DNA of 64,000 nt from Bacteroidetes bacterium HGW-Bacteroidetes-16 (GTDB taxonomy: Bacteria > Bacteroidota > Bacteroidia > Bacteroidales > F082): positions 1 to 64,000 of the forward strand of contig PHDN01000001.1 in the NCBI GenBank assembly GCA_002840975.1, written 5' to 3'. Position numbers and translations under genes: made by a program. The first letter of the stretch is position 1. Each line of letters starts with the position of its first letter. Of this stretch, positions 1-9,192 are shown in pieces. A model generated the notes under the pieces. The model saw nothing but the letters and a program-made list of their open reading frames with translations, made no database searches and was not told the origin of the DNA.

Positions 1-205
1 TTTTTTGTTGAACTCCGAACTGAATACTACCTTGGCTATTTTGGTAGTATGCGAAATCAGGCAACCCTGTTGAACTACTGATCGAATAAGTCCCTGTGTT
101 GAAATCATCCCCTGCAGAAACGACTGCTTGCTGAGCATGAACGCTACCTATCAATAGCATGCTTGTTAAAAACAATACTACCAGAAGTGATCTGATTCTT
201 TTCAT
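1..205 (-). CDS. Secreted protein, N-terminal fragment (runs off window)
   Basis: The reading frame opens with an ATG at 205 and is still open at base 1, giving 68 residues. The first 22 or so residues form a clear Sec signal peptide: a basic MKRIR start, a hydrophobic core and cleavage after SVHAQ, a pattern typical of exported Bacteroidota proteins. The mature start is rich in Ser, Gly and Gln and resembles the opening of secreted, often T9SS-exported, proteins, but no domain can be named from so short a piece. The exported nature is well supported; the function is unknown. Confidence 0.7.
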   Translation of the reverse strand, partial: MKRIRSLLVVLFLTSMLLIGSVHAQQAVVSAGDDFNTGTYSISSSTGLPDFAYYQNSQGSIQFGVQQK

Positions 206-380
206 AGATTTTGTTTTAAGGTTGGTTAATAATGAATTGTAACAAATGTTAGAATTAGTAGATGGGTTTTCCAAGTATTTTTTCAACTAAAAAAGAATCC
301 CCGGGTTTATTAAATAATTTCATCGTGATCAATTTAGTTTATAGATTTTAGTTTTACTATTTACTTATTTTGACGACATG

Positions 381-388
381 CAAATATA
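381..388 (-). promoter_or_regulatory. Possible -7 promoter element for the secreted-protein gene
   Basis: The minus strand reads TATATTTG, matching the Bacteroidota -7 consensus TAnnTTTG. It would start transcription about 170 bases before the ATG at 205. No convincing -33 TTTG lies at the usual spacing, so this is a weak call. Confidence 0.3.
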
Positions 389-700
389 ATCTAGAATCAA
401 TATAAATAAGCTAATAGACGGCTAAACATGATATATTGTAGAAAAAGTTTAAACTGATCGTATTCGTTGAGTTTTCTATATGATGAGTTAATCCTGAAAA
501 CCCTTGCTCTGGCTTGTATGAGTTGCGCTATTTGGGCCTGTTAGCAGAATTGATGGCAGGCCAGCGTATTGCGATTATTTCTGTTATTAAGAAGCCAATC
601 TTTTTATGTGAACCTCAGCGCCAACGCTTTCAAAATGACCTCCTGTTTTTTAGTTTGGTACTACTGCTGTTTTTAGTACCTGAACTGAATAAAAAAACCA

Positions 701-708
701 TATCTTTG
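701..708 (+). promoter_or_regulatory. Probable -7 promoter element of the thiamine receptor transcript
   Basis: TATCTTTG matches the Bacteroidota -7 consensus TAnnTTTG and lies only about 14 bases before the first conserved base of the TPP riboswitch. Transcription would therefore begin just ahead of the aptamer, as expected. A -33 element is not obvious. Confidence 0.5.
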
Positions 709-721
709 CCACCAATACCAA

Positions 722-815
722 TAGGGGTGCCTATCTGCCTTAGGCAGATTAAATTCGGGCTGAGATCATACCCTCTGAACCTGATCCGGGTAATGCCGGT
801 TAGGGAAAAGAGTAG
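722..815 (+). promoter_or_regulatory. TPP riboswitch (THI element)
   Basis: The conserved TPP aptamer blocks are visible in order: GGGGTGCC, a variable hairpin arm (CTGCCTTAGGCAG), GGGCTGAGATCATACCC, then TGAACCTGATCCGGGTAATGCC and a closing GGGAAAAG. It lies about 60 bases before the start of a TonB-dependent receptor gene. TPP-bound aptamers normally shut down thiamine synthesis and uptake genes, so the receptor is inferred to be made when thiamine is scarce. No strong U-tailed terminator is visible between aptamer and start codon, which fits control of translation initiation better than termination. Confidence 0.93.
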
Positions 816-872
816 TTACATCCCATCAGGAATCCACTATTGATTTAATTATTAATCAGTTAAATCATTAGC

Positions 873-3287
873 ATGATGAAAAAAAAAGTACTATTTAGTA
901 GCCTGCTCTTTTTGATGTCAGCAGGCGTCATGGCCCAGTTCACCATCTCGGGCAAAATCTACAATCAGGAAACCGGGAATCCATTGCCCGGGGCACATGT
1001 TTTTGTTAATGAAACTTATCTCCACACCGTTTCCGAACCAAACGGCTCCTATTCATTTTCAGGAATAAAACCAGGGGCTCTCTCAATCCGGGTAACTTAT
1101 TTAGGATTTGAAACCCTGGTAAAACAAGTGGCTGTTGATCAAGACATGAAGTTAAATCTCATGTTAAAAGCCATTTCATTTATGAGTGAAGAGGTGATCA
1201 TCACCGCCATCAGGGCAGGCGAAAAATCGCCTACAACCTATTCAACCATCGGAAAGGAAGAAATCAGCTCACAAAATACGGGTAAGGATTTGCCCTATTT
1301 TTTAACCGGAATTCCTTCCGCTGTTGTGTCATCCGATGCCGGTGCAGGAATTGGTTATACGGGTATTCGCATCCGGGGAACTGACCTTTCAGGTATCAAT
1401 GTAACACTGAATGGTGTACCTGTGAATGATGGTGAATCGCAAAATGTCTACTTTGTCGATCTTCCCGATCTGGCTGCGTCAATCAGCGATATCCAGGTAC
1501 AGCGTGGCGTGGGGACTTCTACCAATGGTGCTGCTTCATTTGGGGCAAGTATCAACATAAAAACGGAGACCTTTCATTCAGAACCCTATGCCGAAATCAG
1601 CAGTGTTGCCGGATCGTTCAACACCTTTAAAAATTCAGTGGGTTTTGGTACCGGTTTAATCAACAGCCGATGGACGATGGACGGAAGAATTTCAAGCATC
1701 AAGTCCGATGGTTACATCGATCGTGCTTCCTCAACTTTGTATTCAGGATATTTTTCGACCGGATATTATGGTAAGAGGGATGTTTTTAAGGCGGTGGTGA
1801 TGCTGGGACAGGAAGTAACGGATCAGGCCTGGGACGGTGTTCCCAAGGACAGCCTTGTTAAAAATCGCACCTATAATCCTTCCGGTGAGATTCATGCACA
1901 GGATGGCAGATTCATTGGCTATTACAACAACCAGATTGATCATTACAATCAAAATTACTTTCAGTTGCATTATGCACATGAATTTAATAAACATGTGAAC
2001 CTGGTTTCTGCTGCTTTTCTTACCACAGGAAAAGGTTATTATGAAAGTTATAAAAACAACAGGTCTTTTTCAGAATATGGACTGAGTGATACCATCGTTG
2101 GATCGGATACAATCCGCAGCACCAATTTAATACAGCAAAAGTGGCTCGATAATAAGTATTATGGGACAAACCTTTCTTTGAATGCACTTTTGGGGAGATT
2201 TAACCTCAATGCGGGTGCAGGCTGGAGCAACTACGAAGGCGATCATTTTGGAAAAGTCATCTGGGCACAAGTAGCCCGCATGGGCGAATACGACCGCAAC
2301 TGGTATTTCAATACGGGAAGTAAAACTGAAATCAATGTATTTACCAAGGCAACCTACGATTTGAATGAAAGAATTACCTTGTACGGTGATTTGCAATTTC
2401 GCAGTATACAGTATGATATGAGTGGATTGCATGATGATTTCAGGGATTTGACTCAATCGCACCACTTTAATTTCTTTAATCCTAAAGCCGGTGTTGTTTA
2501 TGCTGTCAACGGCAACCAGAGTCTTTATTTTTCTGTTGCCATAGCCAACAGGGAACCAGGCAGGTCCGTTTACAGGGATTCAGATGCAAACCAAAAGGTA
2601 TTGCCTGAAAGAATGACTGATTTTGAAGTGGGATATCATGTTGGTGGTAAGCATATCAAGATTGAAACCAACCTTTACTACATGGATTACAAAGATCAGT
2701 TGGTACTTACCGGACAAATTAACAACGTGGGCGAAGCCATAAAAACCAATGTTGCTAAAAGTTATCGTGCTGGGTTAGAATTAGTTGCCGGAGTTAAGTT
2801 ACTAAATATGATGGAATGGAATCTTCATGGAGCTTACAGCCAAAATAAGATCCTCGATTTTATCAGTTACACCGATGATTGGTATGCCTGGCCCGAACAG
2901 GTAATCGATTCAATGGGAACAACCAATATATCGTTTTCACCCTCTGTTGTGGCCGGAAGTAATCTGTCGGTTTTACCAGTGAAAGATTTTAAAATCAGTC
3001 TGATATCCAATTATGTAGGTCGTCAGTATATCGACAATACCCAAACAAAAAGCCGCAGCCTTGATCCTTATTTTGTAAACAACCTCCTGATTAACTATTC
3101 GGTAATGCCAAAATGGGTGAAACAGCTTGATTTTATGATCAGTCTGAATAACATTTTTAGTCAAGAATACAGCAGCAATGCCTGGGTTTATACATATTAC
3201 GCGGGCGGTGATCGTCCGGAGGAAATGAACGGTTATTTTCCACAGGCAAAATTCAATTTTATGGTCGGTCTCACCCTGCATTTTTGA
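873..3287 (+). CDS. TonB-dependent receptor, predicted thiamine (or precursor) uptake
   Basis: This is an 804-residue outer-membrane receptor. A signal peptide ends near GVMAQ; residues about 24-110 form a carboxypeptidase-regulatory-like beta-sandwich (ISGKIYNQETGNPLPGA). The plug follows at about 115-240, with IRIRGTDLSGINVTLNGVPVND, and then a beta-barrel ending in an aromatic residue (TLHF). It would import its ligand with TonB/ExbBD energy, none of which is encoded here. The substrate comes from context: the transcript starts with a TPP riboswitch, and riboswitch-controlled TonB receptors in this phylum are predicted thiamine or thiamine-precursor transporters. The usual partners (PnuT, thiamine pyrophosphokinase) are not adjacent. 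An ATG pair at 873/876 leaves the exact start open. Confidence 0.9.
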   Translation: MMKKKVLFSSLLFLMSAGVMAQFTISGKIYNQETGNPLPGAHVFVNETYLHTVSEPNGSYSFSGIKPGALSIRVTYLGFETLVKQVAVDQDMKLNLMLKAISFMSEEVIITAIRAGEKSPTTYSTIGKEEISSQNTGKDLPYFLTGIPSAVVSSDAGAGIGYTGIRIRGTDLSGINVTLNGVPVNDGESQNVYFVDLPDLAASISDIQVQRGVGTSTNGAASFGASINIKTETFHSEPYAEISSVAGSFNTFKNSVGFGTGLINSRWTMDGRISSIKSDGYIDRASSTLYSGYFSTGYYGKRDVFKAVVMLGQEVTDQAWDGVPKDSLVKNRTYNPSGEIHAQDGRFIGYYNNQIDHYNQNYFQLHYAHEFNKHVNLVSAAFLTTGKGYYESYKNNRSFSEYGLSDTIVGSDTIRSTNLIQQKWLDNKYYGTNLSLNALLGRFNLNAGAGWSNYEGDHFGKVIWAQVARMGEYDRNWYFNTGSKTEINVFTKATYDLNERITLYGDLQFRSIQYDMSGLHDDFRDLTQSHHFNFFNPKAGVVYAVNGNQSLYFSVAIANREPGRSVYRDSDANQKVLPERMTDFEVGYHVGGKHIKIETNLYYMDYKDQLVLTGQINNVGEAIKTNVAKSYRAGLELVAGVKLLNMMEWNLHGAYSQNKILDFISYTDDWYAWPEQVIDSMGTTNISFSPSVVAGSNLSVLPVKDFKISLISNYVGRQYIDNTQTKSRSLDPYFVNNLLINYSVMPKWVKQLDFMISLNNIFSQEYSSNAWVYTYYAGGDRPEEMNGYFPQAKFNFMVGLTLHF

Positions 3288-3428
3288 TGTAACGAAATTT
3301 CGTATAATCAGTTGCCTGATACAACTGTTCGTTTGATGGTAACGCTTATTCATCCGGGTTTGATCTTCAAGCCCGGATGTGTATTTTTATCCGAAAAATT
3401 ATATTTTGGAACTTGTCAGATAAGTAAT

Positions 3429-3776
3429 ATGATAAACTTGGTCATAAAAAATAGCCTTCTAATAATAAGCTTACTGGTGTTAACTTTATCTGGATTTACA
3501 CAGGTAACCAAATTGGTCGGGGAGCAGATCAGGACACCAGATTCTGACAAAGTAGAACTGAAGTGTATCCCTGTGAAAATTACCAAAACCATGCAAATAG
3601 ACAAGGTGACAGGGAATAACGATGGATTCTGGATACAAAAGGATAGCGAGACCATTTACAAATTTAAAGACATGAAGGAACCAATCGGGATCAGGCTAAA
3701 GCCAGGCACCTATTATGTTTATCCAAATTTAAAAGCCAACCAGCGGGAAGCACAAGTGGAGGTTAGCTTACACTGA
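3429..3776 (+). CDS. Small secreted hypothetical protein
   Basis: The frame is open from 3312, but the first 39 codons are not protein-like. The ATG at 3429 begins a clean signal peptide (basic start, hydrophobic LLIISLLVLTL core, cut near SGFTQ), so this start was chosen, giving 115 residues. The mature part, about 95 residues, contains KIT and YKFKDMKEPIGIRLKPGTYYVYPN, suggesting a small beta-rich periplasmic or surface domain. It lies about 140 bases after the thiamine receptor on the same strand but is outside the tight spacing typical of an operon. No family was recognised. Confidence 0.6.
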   Translation: MINLVIKNSLLIISLLVLTLSGFTQVTKLVGEQIRTPDSDKVELKCIPVKITKTMQIDKVTGNNDGFWIQKDSETIYKFKDMKEPIGIRLKPGTYYVYPNLKANQREAQVEVSLH

Positions 3777-4033
3777 ACATAGAAGTAGAAAAATAGTATA
3801 ACAAGCAGTTGGTATATTTCGTATTCAAAGAACCTTCCTTTTGCGGCTATTTTCTATATCTTAGCAAATAAAAAGGTCAGACTTGTAGAGTCATTTTCAC
3901 AGTATAGTACCGGATAACCAAAAAACATCAACCACCTGGTTCGATCCATGTAATCCGTCCGTTAATGGTGAGTATGGCGAAGAAGGCTGACCTGAAGTTA
4001 ATTGAAATGTAATTACCAAAAACTTTGTAATTA

Positions 4034-4624
4034 ATGGGGTTAAGTATTCATTACAGCGGTTATTTACGTGACAAGGCTTGTCTTTATGATATGATTGTTG
4101 AAGTAAAAGATGTATGTGAGAGCTTTAGGTGGGAATACCAGGTTTATAACGATCAATATCCTGACGACAAAATTGTTACAGATGCAGATGAAATACCGCT
4201 GTATGGTATCAGTTTTACTCCGCCCAATTGTGAAACTGTTTTCCTGGCCTTTCTCTCAAACCTGAGGATGACCAGCTTTCCGAATATAATTTTTTATGGG
4301 AAGTCGAAGGATTCCGATGAACAAAAATATTTAACTATGCTTTCGGTGAAAACCCAGTTTGCCGGAATTGGAATACATCAACTGATCATTCACCTCTTTC
4401 GGTACTTGGATAAAAAATATTTCCGGGATTTTGAAGTACACGATGAAGGTCAATATTGGGAAACCGGGGATGAAGCATTGTTGCAGAAAAATTTTACACT
4501 TTATACCGGATTATTAAATCAAGTTGCATTTGCCATAGAAGATTATCCGATGAATGATGATGAAACATTTGAATCTTATTTTTGTAGGTTAATGGAACTG
4601 ATTAGAAAAGATAGAGATGAATAA
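4034..4624 (+). CDS. Hypothetical protein, 196 residues
   Basis: This is a soluble, acidic protein with no signal peptide or membrane segment. It begins GLSIHYSGYLRD and has mixed alpha/beta character, with aromatic-rich strands (YGISFTPPNCETVFLAF, FPNIIFYGKS) and an acidic C-terminal tail. The opening GLSIHYSG and the overall composition resemble uncharacterised Bacteroidota proteins, but no function can be assigned. It sits 12 bases ahead of a DUF1801-type gene on the same strand, so the two may be cotranscribed. Codon use and frame continuity support a real gene. Confidence 0.6.
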   Translation: MGLSIHYSGYLRDKACLYDMIVEVKDVCESFRWEYQVYNDQYPDDKIVTDADEIPLYGISFTPPNCETVFLAFLSNLRMTSFPNIIFYGKSKDSDEQKYLTMLSVKTQFAGIGIHQLIIHLFRYLDKKYFRDFEVHDEGQYWETGDEALLQKNFTLYTGLLNQVAFAIEDYPMNDDETFESYFCRLMELIRKDRDE

Positions 4625-4636
4625 AATTCAAACTAA

Positions 4637-5236
4637 ATGAAACACAACCCATCTGTCGATGAATACATCATGACCACAGGAAAATGGCGTGAAGCCCTCA
4701 TCCTGTTACGTGAAATAGTGTTGTTCATGCCAATGGCAGAAACCCTGAAGTGGGGGAGGCCCATCTATACTTTCGAAGATAAAAATGTGTTGGGGATCTC
4801 AGCTTTTAAGTCCTATGTTGGATTGTGGTTTATGCAGGGCGCTTTATTAAAGGATGAACATAACAAATTGATTAATGCTCAGAAAGGGATTACCAAAGCC
4901 CTTCGACAATGGCGATTTACTTCATTGGAAGAAATTCAAAAAAACGCGGAAATAATCAGGGAGTACCTTGCTGAGGCCATTTCAAATCAGCAGAAAGGCT
5001 TGGAAATCAAGCATGAAAAAAGCAAGGGATTTACTATCCCTGATGAGCTGGCAGCATGTTTGAAAACCGAAAATGATTTAAGACGGGCTTTTGAGTCATT
5101 TTCCATGGCAAAACAACGGGAATTTGCCGAGTACCTTCATGAGGCAAAAAGAGCTGAAACCCGGCAAAAGCGACTCGAAAAAATTTGTCCGATGATCAAA
5201 GAGCGTATCGGCTTGAATGACAAATACAAGAAATAA
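4637..5236 (+). CDS. DUF1801 / YdeI-OmdA family protein
   Basis: The first ~120 residues match the DUF1801 (YdhG-like) fold: a helical start, ETLKWGRPIYTFEDKNVLGISAFKSYV, then GLWFMQGALLKD. After a linker, residues about 140-190 match the YdeI/OmdA helical tail (FTIPDELAACL, AFESFSMAKQREFAEYLHEAKRAETR). This architecture is common in Bacteroidota. Its biochemical role is unsettled; related proteins have been linked to stress or bacteriocin protection, so no reaction is assigned. The gene is probably cotranscribed with the hypothetical protein just upstream, and a strong terminator follows directly. Confidence 0.8.
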   Translation: MKHNPSVDEYIMTTGKWREALILLREIVLFMPMAETLKWGRPIYTFEDKNVLGISAFKSYVGLWFMQGALLKDEHNKLINAQKGITKALRQWRFTSLEEIQKNAEIIREYLAEAISNQQKGLEIKHEKSKGFTIPDELAACLKTENDLRRAFESFSMAKQREFAEYLHEAKRAETRQKRLEKICPMIKERIGLNDKYKK

Positions 5237-5267
5237 AAAAACCGGACTAATTCAGTCCGGTTTTTAT
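5237..5267. terminator. Bidirectional intrinsic terminator
   Basis: A perfect 8-bp stem, ACCGGACT with AGTCCGGT, has a 5-base loop and is flanked by an A-run on the left and a T-run on the right. It sits immediately after the stop of the DUF1801 gene and 20 bases beyond the stop of the convergent T9SS gene, so it can serve both. Confidence 0.9.
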
Positions 5268-5287
5268 TTATAGAATACAATTCAATA

Positions 5288-7309
5288 TCAATGTGTTAAA
5301 GAAATTCTTTTGGTGGTAACAAACTCGTCGGTGCCTACCTTTAAAAAGTAAATTCCATTGGGTTGTGCCGATAAGTCGATGGAATGACCAACCAAACTCG
5401 GATAATCGGCTACGATCATACCCGTGGTATTAAATACCGTTACATGGGCATTGGTTGCTCCCGCCAGGTTCACCATGCCTGAAGTGGGATTTGGATAGAT
5501 ACTGATCTTGTCAGCATGTTGATCACCAACACCTTCTATCACGGTAAAGTTAACGGTATAGGTAAGATGTGTTTTCAAATCTTCAGCAAATACATCAACG
5601 ATGGTTGAGCCTGGCAGCGTACTGGCAGGAACAACAATGACCGTTGCGTTTGGATCGGTTGGAACACCTGTAATCAAAGGAACCTCAGTGGTTCCATCAG
5701 GTAATTCAATATTGTACTCCATGTCATCCGAAGTGAAGCCTGGAATGAGAACGCCATCCATGTTAAGCTCTGACAACGTAGCATCACTTGCAAAAACGCC
5801 GTTTTCAACAGCATAGCCTGATTGAAAAACTTCTTTGCTGGCCAGGTCCTGAATTATGACTGCAACGCCCAGATCGTCCCATTCTTCCACGTTTGTTCCA
5901 GCCAGATCAACACTTTGAGTGATGGTTAGTGGTTGTCTGTCTGTCATATTGATGTCGGTTCCATTGGCATCAGGCACCATCTTCATCATGACATGTTCAA
6001 ATTCAGTTTCACCATTGGTAGCCACATTTTGGGTGGTTAAGTTTTCGAATACTACCACCACCAACTTAAAATTATTAAAGTTGGCATAAGGCAAGATGGT
6101 TACTTCGATGTCCATCATCGTTCCTTTGGTAACAGTACTGCGTGTTGCTACGAAACTGGCAAAGCCGGGTGTTTCCATCGCACCATTATAAAAGCTGTTA
6201 ACGGCACCCATGTCTGTATTGACAAACGAACCGTTCCCAACCAACCAGGGTACCCAGGTAACGCCATAATAATCTCTTCGTACGCCACCCTCCTCGGTAT
6301 AATAAGGATCGCCTGAACCGGGCCAGTTCATTTGATATTTCACGAGAGTAATGTCATCCATGTGGGTATTACACCATGGAACAAAACCCAAATTGAACGA
6401 AGCGCACGGACTGCAGGTGGAACTGGTAAACTCCTCGAAGAGAGGCTTTCTGTCAACTATATGACTTACCACACTTATTTCCTTTGTAAGGCTGTCGTTA
6501 CCAGGATTGTCATCCGCATTCCCGTTTACTTTTGAAATCCAGACTTGTAGATCATAAGAGTCAATGGGGTAGTTAAAATAATCGTTACACGAAAAGTTAT
6601 AGGTGTCGCCCATGTTGACGTTCAGGCCCGAAAGGCTGGAAGTGAAAAGTTCGCCCCCGTTAGCCTGCCATTGTATTTCCAAAGAAGAAATAGGTGATAA
6701 ACCGTTATTAAATACCACACCCGTCACGGGGGTCGGTCCATTAACAAATGGATAGGTAGTGATGGCCTGCAATTCACCGTCCAGATTTGCAGGTATATAC
6801 AATGAAATATCATCAAGGTACCAGTAATTCATGTTATACAGGTTTCCATCCAGAAATAAACAGAATTGGAAATCACTCTGACCAACGTCGCCATTCTCAA
6901 CAGTAATCAACAAGTCTTCCGGTCCTATGGAGCTGTTTGGAGCCACTTCCCAAACAATATTCCAGGCACCACCTCCCGATCGGGTAGCAGCTCCGATTGA
7001 ATATTGTCCGCCTCCGTAATTATCAAGATAATGTTTAAAACGCAATACCACCGACTCGTATCCGGCCAGATCAATCGCCGGGGAAACCAATCTCGAAACA
7101 GCGGTTGTTTGCTTCCATGTAAATTTTGCTTCCGGTGTTGTTCCCCCGGCAGTTGCCGTAGCACTATTGCTCCACTGAGCGTTTAAGTTATCAATGGTCC
7201 AGCCCGAAGGGGGCATCGCTCCACTGCTAAAATTTTCGGTGATGAATGTCTGTGCCACCACACCAACAGACATCGCCATAAGCAAGAGAAAAAGGTAAAG
7301 TTTATTCAT
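5288..7309 (-). CDS. Secreted Omp28-like protein with T9SS sorting domain
   Basis: The 673-residue protein starts with a signal peptide (cut near VVAQ). Residues about 22-172 look like a jellyroll of the choice-of-anchor-J/MAM-like type (FITENFSSGAMPPSGW, then WYLDDISL). An Omp28-like thioredoxin-fold domain follows from about 283, with the cysteine pair C299-S-P-C302 after FEEFTSST. The C-terminal ~75 residues are a classic T9SS type A sorting domain: ISIYPNPTSGMVNL through NGIYFLKVGTD to a short basic end. It should be exported through the outer membrane and attached or released at the surface. The CxxC could be redox-active, but no partner is adjacent. It is convergent with the DUF1801 gene. 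Confidence 0.88.
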   Translation of the reverse strand: MNKLYLFLLLMAMSVGVVAQTFITENFSSGAMPPSGWTIDNLNAQWSNSATATAGGTTPEAKFTWKQTTAVSRLVSPAIDLAGYESVVLRFKHYLDNYGGGQYSIGAATRSGGGAWNIVWEVAPNSSIGPEDLLITVENGDVGQSDFQFCLFLDGNLYNMNYWYLDDISLYIPANLDGELQAITTYPFVNGPTPVTGVVFNNGLSPISSLEIQWQANGGELFTSSLSGLNVNMGDTYNFSCNDYFNYPIDSYDLQVWISKVNGNADDNPGNDSLTKEISVVSHIVDRKPLFEEFTSSTCSPCASFNLGFVPWCNTHMDDITLVKYQMNWPGSGDPYYTEEGGVRRDYYGVTWVPWLVGNGSFVNTDMGAVNSFYNGAMETPGFASFVATRSTVTKGTMMDIEVTILPYANFNNFKLVVVVFENLTTQNVATNGETEFEHVMMKMVPDANGTDINMTDRQPLTITQSVDLAGTNVEEWDDLGVAVIIQDLASKEVFQSGYAVENGVFASDATLSELNMDGVLIPGFTSDDMEYNIELPDGTTEVPLITGVPTDPNATVIVVPASTLPGSTIVDVFAEDLKTHLTYTVNFTVIEGVGDQHADKISIYPNPTSGMVNLAGATNAHVTVFNTTGMIVADYPSLVGHSIDLSAQPNGIYFLKVGTDEFVTTKRISLTH

Positions 7310-7604
7310 AATAAAATATTTAAAGTGATTAATCCCGGTTCATGAAATCAATGACCACTTTAATCTATAAATAGGTTGCACAGGTTACCGTTTAGAACCA
7401 AAATTTCACAAAATTCCATTTTACTTTTAAAAAACCAGTTATACCGGATTTTGATGTATTTTTAATTTTTGATTTAAAGTTGGTGATAGGGCCAACCTGC
7501 CGGGTAATGATTTTTATTTCTTAAGTATTACCTTGGTCAGCGTCTTTGAGCCAAACACCTATAAAAAATGATTCAGTACAATTTATCAGTTAAAAAATTG
7601 TAAG

Positions 7605-8912
7605 ATGATGGCGAAATTTTTATTCCTTATCCTGATAGTTGGTTTTTTTGGATGCAATCCTGCTGGCCAGCAGAATATTGAAATCCCAAACAGCGATTTA
7701 AAACAAGCCATTGTGGCCTTTGCTGAGTTAAATCAGGAATTGCAAAATGAACAAGGCCATTTGTGGAACCACAAACTTGATGGGCCTTTGCTGCTGATCA
7801 ACCCTGATACCCGCACTGTAATTGCCAATGAACCTGACGATGAAGGATTTTTAAAGAAGCAGGGCGACTTTTATGTAGGATTATTTCCTGAAAACCTGAA
7901 TATCGCAAATTCGACCACCAACTGGCTGGGTAAACACTGGACCATGGTGGCTTTGCCGTTATCGGATACCAAGGAGGAAAGGCTCAGTCTGTTATTGCAT
8001 GAATCCTTTCACCGAATCCAACCACTCATTGGATTCGATTCCATTCATGAAACTGATTGCGCTCATCTGAATACCGAGCTGGGGAGGTTATACCTTAAGA
8101 TGGAACTTGAGGCCCTGAAAGCGACCCTTTCCGATACAAATTTTGCGGAACACCTGAAAAATGCACTCTTGTTCAGAACTTATCGTTATCAATTATTTCC
8201 GGAAGCCGGGGAGGCTGAAAATCTCCAGGAGCTAAAAGAAGGACTGGCCGAATACACAGGTTCCATTCTGGCGTACAAAGGCGATTTACCGATTCAATCT
8301 CATTACATCTCCAGAATCAATGGGTTTTATGGCAACGAAACATTTGTACGTTCATTTGCCTACGTTACGCTTCCTGTTTACAGCTATTTTATGCAAAAAA
8401 CAAACCAGGGCTGGAACCTGGATATTAGTAAGAATTCAAATCTAACGGACTACATGGATGATTTTTTTGGGATAGATACCCGGATTGTTGATAGTCAATA
8501 CATCATGCAGTTGGGCAAATTATACCACATGGATTCAATTATGGAATTTGAAAATATCAGGGAACTTAATCGCGTTCAATTGGTTAAAACTTATAAATCC
8601 CGTTTTTTGGGTAGAGAGACTGTTTCCATCGGACTTGAGAACATGCATATTGGATTTAACCCTGGAAATATCATGCCTTTGGATACCTTCGGTACGGTGT
8701 ATCCTAACCTTCGGATAACCGATAACTGGGGAATACTGGAAGTAGATAGCGGAGGTGCTTTGGTAAGTCCTCAATGGAATCAGGTCATTATTTCGGCACC
8801 GTTGGATATCAACGATACCTTAATCTCAGGAATGGGTTGGACTTTAAAGTTGAACCAGGGGTGGAATCTTGAAGAAGCAGGAGGGAAGTTTCAGGTGAGA
8901 AAAAAGAATTAA
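7605..8912 (+). CDS. Lipoprotein with HExxH metallopeptidase-like motif
   Basis: An N-terminal hydrophobic segment ends in a lipobox (VGFFGC), so the 435-residue product is predicted to be a periplasmic or outer-membrane lipoprotein. H132-E-S-F-H136 fits the zinc-peptidase HExxH motif, and E212-G-L-A-E216-Y lies about 76 residues later, where gluzincin-like enzymes place the third ligand. The C-terminal third is beta-rich. A zinc-dependent peptidase is therefore plausible but the family was not recognised, so the activity is inference from motifs. It stands alone, with roughly 260-300 bases of non-coding sequence on either side. Confidence 0.7.
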   Translation: MMAKFLFLILIVGFFGCNPAGQQNIEIPNSDLKQAIVAFAELNQELQNEQGHLWNHKLDGPLLLINPDTRTVIANEPDDEGFLKKQGDFYVGLFPENLNIANSTTNWLGKHWTMVALPLSDTKEERLSLLLHESFHRIQPLIGFDSIHETDCAHLNTELGRLYLKMELEALKATLSDTNFAEHLKNALLFRTYRYQLFPEAGEAENLQELKEGLAEYTGSILAYKGDLPIQSHYISRINGFYGNETFVRSFAYVTLPVYSYFMQKTNQGWNLDISKNSNLTDYMDDFFGIDTRIVDSQYIMQLGKLYHMDSIMEFENIRELNRVQLVKTYKSRFLGRETVSIGLENMHIGFNPGNIMPLDTFGTVYPNLRITDNWGILEVDSGGALVSPQWNQVIISAPLDINDTLISGMGWTLKLNQGWNLEEAGGKFQVRKKN

Positions 8913-9084
8913 ACTTGCAAAATCAGAAGCCGAAATTGAGCCAGTAAGTTTTTGTTTGATGCTGTTAAATTAAGTATTTGAATTTCATTTTTATAATCTT
9001 AACCTGTTTTAATATTTTTGAAATTAAATCCGGTTCCTTTGGAACGGTGATTAAAATCTATCAGCCGAATTGGTAGCAATGGCT

Positions 9085-9092
9085 TACTTTTG
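9085..9092 (+). promoter_or_regulatory. Possible -7 promoter element
   Basis: TACTTTTG fits TAnnTTTG and lies about 100 bases ahead of the isoprenoid-synthase-like gene. No -33 motif at proper spacing was found. If used, the leader would contain the short open frame at 9103-9192. Confidence 0.35.
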
Positions 9093-9102
9093 CAACAACA
9101 CT

Positions 9103-9192
9103 ATGTCAAAGATTAGAAAACACCCTGCCCCGAAGGGTTTCAGGGGCGAATCCCAAACCCAGGATAAACGGCTAAATTGTTTCGTATGGTAA
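9103..9192 (+). CDS. Possible leader peptide overlapping the next start codon
   Basis: A 29-codon frame begins with ATG at 9103, just after the possible -7 element. Its stop codon (9190-9192) comes 1 base after the ATG at 9186 of the next gene. That arrangement would allow translational coupling. The peptide is basic (SKIRKHPAPKGFRGE) and matches nothing known. Chance is a realistic alternative. Confidence 0.2.
   Translation: MSKIRKHPAPKGFRGESQTQDKRLNCFVW

Larger units (their letters stand above)
206..720. other. Gene-free stretch upstream of the riboswitch
   Basis: This AT-rich stretch separates the divergent secreted-protein gene from the riboswitch-controlled receptor. It holds a minus-strand -7 motif near 381-388 and a plus-strand -7 motif at 701-708. 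A 109-codon open frame at 514-843 runs straight through the riboswitch aptamer, has no recognisable protein character and is not considered a gene. Nothing else was recognised. Confidence 0.5.

Noticed and set aside
514-843. 109-codon plus-strand open frame before the thiamine receptor
   Set aside because: It runs through the whole TPP aptamer, whose conserved bases explain the sequence, and it has no protein-like features.
9121-9160. Structured RNA suggested by CCCCGAAGGGTTTCAGGGG
   Set aside because: The pairing is short and imperfect, and no known riboswitch pattern fits; a loosely similar CCCCGAAAGGG near 20564 is too short to call a shared element.
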